A stretch of 64,000 bases of DNA from an uncultured Erythrobacter sp. (GTDB lineage: Bacteria; Pseudomonadota; Alphaproteobacteria; Sphingomonadales; Sphingomonadaceae). Within the stretch, counting starts at the first letter, position 1, and each line of letters begins with the position of its first letter. Below the pieces are notes generated by a model. That model made no database searches, had not been told where the DNA came from, and saw only the letters and a list, made by a program, of their open reading frames with translations. The stretch spans positions 292,037 to 356,036 of the forward strand of contig CANMOQ010000001.1 in the NCBI GenBank assembly GCA_947499505.1, read 5' to 3'. Positions 59,751 through 64,000 of the stretch are shown here, one piece after another. The position numbers and the translations under genes are program-made.

Positions 59751-60569
59751 TCATAGATCTAGGCTTTTGAGCGCGTCCAAGACCGTCACAGGGCCTTCCA
59801 ATTGCGGTAGATGACCAAGACCGGGCAGGGCGGTAAAGCTGGAGCCGCTGATAGAGCGATGCAATTGCTCACCGCGGGCCAATGGAATCCATGGGTCTTC
59901 CTCCCCCCACAGAATATCAACCGAGCATCGGGCCGATCCAAACAGGGGCTCGAGGACTTCGGTAAGTCCCTCATCCGCTTGCGCAAATTGCCGATAAAAG
60001 CTGGTGCGGCCATCCTCCGATAGCCAAGGCGCGGCCAGCGCGTCCAAGTCTTCTTGAGGTAGATCACTCACCAGGGCTCCGCCGATATAGGCTCGGACAA
60101 TCGCTTCATGAATATGCGGAGGCAGGCCTGTGAACGCCTCCACATGGCGCCCGACATGCTCGAAGAAATCAGAGCCCCATGGCCGAACTGCGACGACGTT
60201 CATCAGGATGAGGCGGTCATAGTCGACCCCGCCAAGCAGATGCGCACGCAGTGTCGTTGCCCCGCCAAAGTCATGCGCGAGCACGGTCGGCGCTGACAGC
60301 TTCCAATGCTCGATCATTTCGGCGAACAGCTCGCCTTGAATATCCAGCGATGTTGGGGTGCCGGTCGGCATATCCGACTGCCCATAGCCGAGCATATCAT
60401 ACCAATGGCACGTGAAGCGCTTTGCCAGCTCGGGAATTATCCGATGCCAGGCAAAGGACGACCATGGCCAGCCATGCGCCAGCACCAACGGCGGCCCGCT
60501 GCCCGCTCGCCCAGAGGCGATCCTGCCGAAACGTGTTTCGACGGTTTCGTTAAGGTGCCAGCTTGTCAT
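59751..60569 (-). CDS. Alpha/beta hydrolase with Asp nucleophile (dehalogenase/epoxide hydrolase type)
   Basis: 272 residues. The oxyanion segment HGWPWSSFAWH and the nucleophile elbow AHDFGG (Asp100) place it with haloacetate dehalogenases and epoxide hydrolases; LGHLPQLEG carries the catalytic His. The WGEEDPWIP segment holds the acid. It probably cleaves an ester, epoxide or C-halogen bond; the substrate is unknown. Confidence 0.9.
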   Translation of the reverse strand: MTSWHLNETVETRFGRIASGRAGSGPPLVLAHGWPWSSFAWHRIIPELAKRFTCHWYDMLGYGQSDMPTGTPTSLDIQGELFAEMIEHWKLSAPTVLAHDFGGATTLRAHLLGGVDYDRLILMNVVAVRPWGSDFFEHVGRHVEAFTGLPPHIHEAIVRAYIGGALVSDLPQEDLDALAAPWLSEDGRTSFYRQFAQADEGLTEVLEPLFGSARCSVDILWGEEDPWIPLARGEQLHRSISGSSFTALPGLGHLPQLEGPVTVLDALKSLDL

Positions 60570-60617
60570 CCGCTGAGCCTAGCAGACTGACCCGGCGAAA
60601 GAAGCTGCGGCTACACG

Positions 60618-60649
60618 AAAAAGGGCGACCCGCAAGAGCCGCCCTTTTT
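60618..60649 (-). terminator. Terminator of the atp operon
   Basis: AAAAAGGGCG pairs with CGCCCTTTTT, extended by G.T/C-G pairs in the loop. On the minus strand it lies 28 bases after the atpC stop and ends in a T-run. Confidence 0.9.
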
Positions 60650-60676
60650 CAGAATTCATGTGATGGCAGCTCTCGC

Positions 60677-60934
60677 TTAAGCCTCAACGTGCTCCGCCAG
60701 AACAGTCAAACCAGCGTCGCCAACTTCGGCAAAACCGCCTTTGACTTCAATGGTTTCCGGCTCTGCGCCTTCAGTCTTGTAGATCTGCACTGCGCCGTCG
60801 CGAATGGTCGACATGAAAGGCGCGTGGCCTTCCAAGACGCCGAATTCGCCCTCGGCACCGGGCACGACGACCATGTGGACGTCTTCGCTACGGACCTGAC
60901 GGGCAGGGGTTACGAGTTCAAAGTGGAGAGCCAT
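60677..60934 (-). CDS. atpC: ATP synthase F1 epsilon subunit (beta domain only)
   Basis: 85 residues: only the N-terminal beta-sandwich ([33 protein letters not shown]). The C-terminal two-helix domain found in E. coli (139 residues) is missing, with a clean stop and terminator. The gene is intact at this length, which is common in sphingomonads; inhibition of ATP hydrolysis must use another means, such as the zeta subunit of alphaproteobacteria. It is the last gene of the operon. Confidence 0.94.
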   Translation of the reverse strand: MALHFELVTPARQVRSEDVHMVVVPGAEGEFGVLEGHAPFMSTIRDGAVQIYKTEGAEPETIEVKGGFAEVGDAGLTVLAEHVEA

Positions 60935-60955
60935 CAGACTTACCTTTAAGCGCCC

Positions 60956-62422
<1,467 letters not shown>

Positions 62423-62436
62423 TTAGCCTGTGATTC

Positions 62437-63306
62437 TTACAGCGCTTCTGCGCCAGCAATAATTTCGATAAGTTCGGTGGTAATCGCCGCCTGACGGCTG
62501 CGATTGTATTGAATTGTCAGTGAGTTGATGAGGTCGCCGGCATTGCGAGTCGCATTGTCCATAGCGGTCATCGAGGCGCCTTGTTCGGATGCTTCACGCT
62601 CAAGCAGCGCGCCGAATATCTGCGTCTTCACGTAGCGCGGCAGCAGCTCTTCGAGGATTTCCTCTTCGCCAGGCTCGTACTCGACCACAGCATCGCTGTC
62701 CTCGGTAACCTCAGGCGAGGGGACCGGGATAAGCTGAGTTGTGGTTGGGTTTTGAACCAGCGCAGACTGAAAGTCCGGGCGGATCAGGTGAGCCACGTCA
62801 AATGCGTCTGCATCGAACATCTCGACCAGCTCAGCGGCAATCGCGTCTGCTTCTTCAAAGCCCGGGGTGCGGACGTTTGAGGTGTCGAAATGCTTGGCAA
62901 TGCCGTTGGGATATTCGCGCTTGATCGGCGCGCGGCCCTTTTTGCCAACGAGGTAGAATGAGACGTCCTTGCCCTCAGCGATTAGCTTCTTCGCTTGAAT
63001 CTTCGCCTCTTTGACGAGGTTTGAGTTCAAACCGCCGCAGAGGCCCTTATCCGTGTTGACCAGCACCAGCATGTGACGCTGGTTCTTGCCATTACCAGCG
63101 AGCAAGCGCGGTGCGCCATCGCCGCTCACCTTGCTGGCGAGCGAGGCCATAACGGCTGAGAGCCGCTCTGCATAAGGGCGCGCAGCTTCAGCAGCGGCCT
63201 GCGCACGGCGCAATTTCGCCGCTGCGACCATCTGCTTGGCCTTGGTGATCTTCTGAGTCGATTTAACCGACCCGATCCGATCCTTAAGTTCTTTAAGACT
63301 AGCCAT
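62437..63306 (-). CDS. atpG: ATP synthase F1 gamma subunit
   Basis: 289 residues. It begins [20 protein letters not shown] and ends [20 protein letters not shown], the two rotor-shaft helices. It couples proton flow to catalysis. The insertion with Glu/Asp-rich [18 protein letters not shown] near residue 205-220 is notable. Confidence 0.97.
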   Translation of the reverse strand: MASLKELKDRIGSVKSTQKITKAKQMVAAAKLRRAQAAAEAARPYAERLSAVMASLASKVSGDGAPRLLAGNGKNQRHMLVLVNTDKGLCGGLNSNLVKEAKIQAKKLIAEGKDVSFYLVGKKGRAPIKREYPNGIAKHFDTSNVRTPGFEEADAIAAELVEMFDADAFDVAHLIRPDFQSALVQNPTTTQLIPVPSPEVTEDSDAVVEYEPGEEEILEELLPRYVKTQIFGALLEREASEQGASMTAMDNATRNAGDLINSLTIQYNRSRQAAITTELIEIIAGAEAL

Positions 63307-63311
63307 TTCGC

Positions 63312-63560
63312 TTACTTAGACTTTCCCATCATCATTTGTGTTGGATGATCATACTGATCACTCAATTTCATCAATGAGGTAAAGATCAGTCCAACCGGTG
63401 ATTTGTCATCGGTAAATATCGGGACGTGAACCTCAATTGGTGTGGCGTCGCCGTTTTTCTGATCTTGTTTTAAAGCCTCTTCGTACTCCTCTAAGGTTAC
63501 GTCTATTCCATCAAGTTCAAGGTCGCCTTCCAAACCAACCTTCAGAAGGCGTTGAACCAT
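63312..63560 (-). CDS. Small unknown protein gene between atpA and atpG
   Basis: 82 residues, no signal peptide; charged, with [19 protein letters not shown] and [19 protein letters not shown] ([18 protein letters not shown]) segments. Its ATG shares a base with the atpA stop (TAATG) and its stop is five bases before atpG, so it lies inside the operon transcript. By eye it is distinctly AT-richer than its neighbours. Not zeta, epsilon or delta by pattern; I do not recognise it. Either a recently inserted gene or an uncharacterised accessory. Confidence 0.75.
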   Translation of the reverse strand: MVQRLLKVGLEGDLELDGIDVTLEEYEEALKQDQKNGDATPIEVHVPIFTDDKSPVGLIFTSLMKLSDQYDHPTQMMMGKSK

Positions 63561-64000
63561 TAGGCGAACTGCTTCGCGAAGGCTTCGAGCGCTGCGACGG
63601 TCTTGTCCTTCACATCGCCTTCGAACTTCTTGCTCTCGCGGATGTCGCTGAGGATGTCGGCATGCTCGCTGCGGATGAAGGCAAGCATTTGCTCTTCGTA
63701 ATCGTTAACGCGCTCAACTGGCACATCATCAATATAGCCGTTGGTGCCAGCGAAGATCGACACAGTCTGCTCTTCGAACGGCATTGGCGAGAACTGAGCT
63801 TGCTTGAGCAGCTCGGTCAGGCGCGCACCGCGATTAAGCAGCTTTTGCGTGGAGGCATCGAGGTCTGAACCGAACTGAGCAAAGGCCGCCATTTCGCGGT
63901 ATTGCGCCAGATCCAGTTTCATCGAGCCAGAAACCTTCTTCATCGCCTTGGTCTGAGCGGCGCCGCCAACACGGCTAACCGAGAGACCCACGTTAATCGC
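63560..64000 (-). CDS. atpA: ATP synthase F1 alpha subunit (3' part; 5' end outside window)
   Basis: 146 residues visible, starting [20 protein letters not shown], the conserved alpha-subunit block near the catalytic interface, and ending LEAFAKQFA. The rest lies past the right edge. The stop overlaps the ATG of the 82-codon gene. Confidence 0.97.
   Translation of the reverse strand, partial: AINVGLSVSRVGGAAQTKAMKKVSGSMKLDLAQYREMAAFAQFGSDLDASTQKLLNRGARLTELLKQAQFSPMPFEEQTVSIFAGTNGYIDDVPVERVNDYEEQMLAFIRSEHADILSDIRESKKFEGDVKDKTVAALEAFAKQFA

Overview
The window is a dense, high-GC, gene-after-gene stretch of a bacterial chromosome. It most resembles an alphaproteobacterium of the order Sphingomonadales, probably near Erythrobacteraceae. 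The grounds are two large TonB-dependent receptors with sphingomonad-style plugs, a circularly permuted two-piece tmRNA gene of the alphaproteobacterial type, an lptD-surA-pdxA-rsmA cluster, DUF1153 (SciP-like), DUF2794 and DUF2256 genes, and an F1 ATP synthase operon with a very short epsilon subunit. Placement rests on recognised families only. No insertion sequence, prophage or CRISPR array was seen.

Layout, left to right. 1-4 kb: the Anbu proteasome-homologue cluster (circularly permuted ATP-grasp, alpha-E, transglutaminase, Anbu), then a LuxR-type regulator with a degenerate receiver. 4.8-7.4 kb: an extensin-family lipoprotein, a VOC protein and a CcdA/thioredoxin pair. 7.5-16 kb: two TonB receptors flanking typA, then a DUF805 protein. 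16-21 kb: ybbP-ybbA divergent from tesA, and recF. 21.4-22.1 kb: three tandem paralogous micropeptide genes coupled to a pspC-like gene behind a strong sigma-54 promoter match. 22.2-25.8 kb: lemA, two TPM-domain genes, a NUDIX hydrolase and an SDR on the minus strand. 26-27 kb: mscL and ssrA. 27-31.4 kb: a DUF5063 gene, a small membrane protein gene with its own sigma-54 match, and astB-astA-M20 hydrolase for arginine catabolism.

31.5-44.6 kb: malate synthase G, PilZ, SRPBCC, the lptD-surA-pdxA-rsmA operon, pepA, DUF2256, two paralogous lipoproteins around holC, and ndk. 44.7-51 kb: a sulfotransferase, purM with a purN-YjbR fusion, an uncharacterised exported protein, hda, cysE and DUF2794. 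51-60.6 kb: an SDR, gph, glmU, an HNH-like protein, a soluble chemotaxis-receptor-like protein, a SOUL protein, a SciP-like regulator, a prolyl oligopeptidase, and an alpha/beta hydrolase with an Asp nucleophile. 60.7-64 kb: atpA (partial), an extra 82-codon gene, atpG, atpD and atpC on the minus strand.

Most of the window is housekeeping: cell envelope (lptD, surA, glmU, ybbAP), purine, serine/cysteine and PLP metabolism, translation and replication helpers (typA, ssrA, recF, hda, holC), and energy (atp, glcB). The least explained parts are the micropeptide-pspC cluster with a second sigma-54 site at 27.8 kb, the gene inserted between atpA and atpG, the purN fusion, and a set of CtrA-like sites in front of the extensin, chemoreceptor-like and SciP-like genes.
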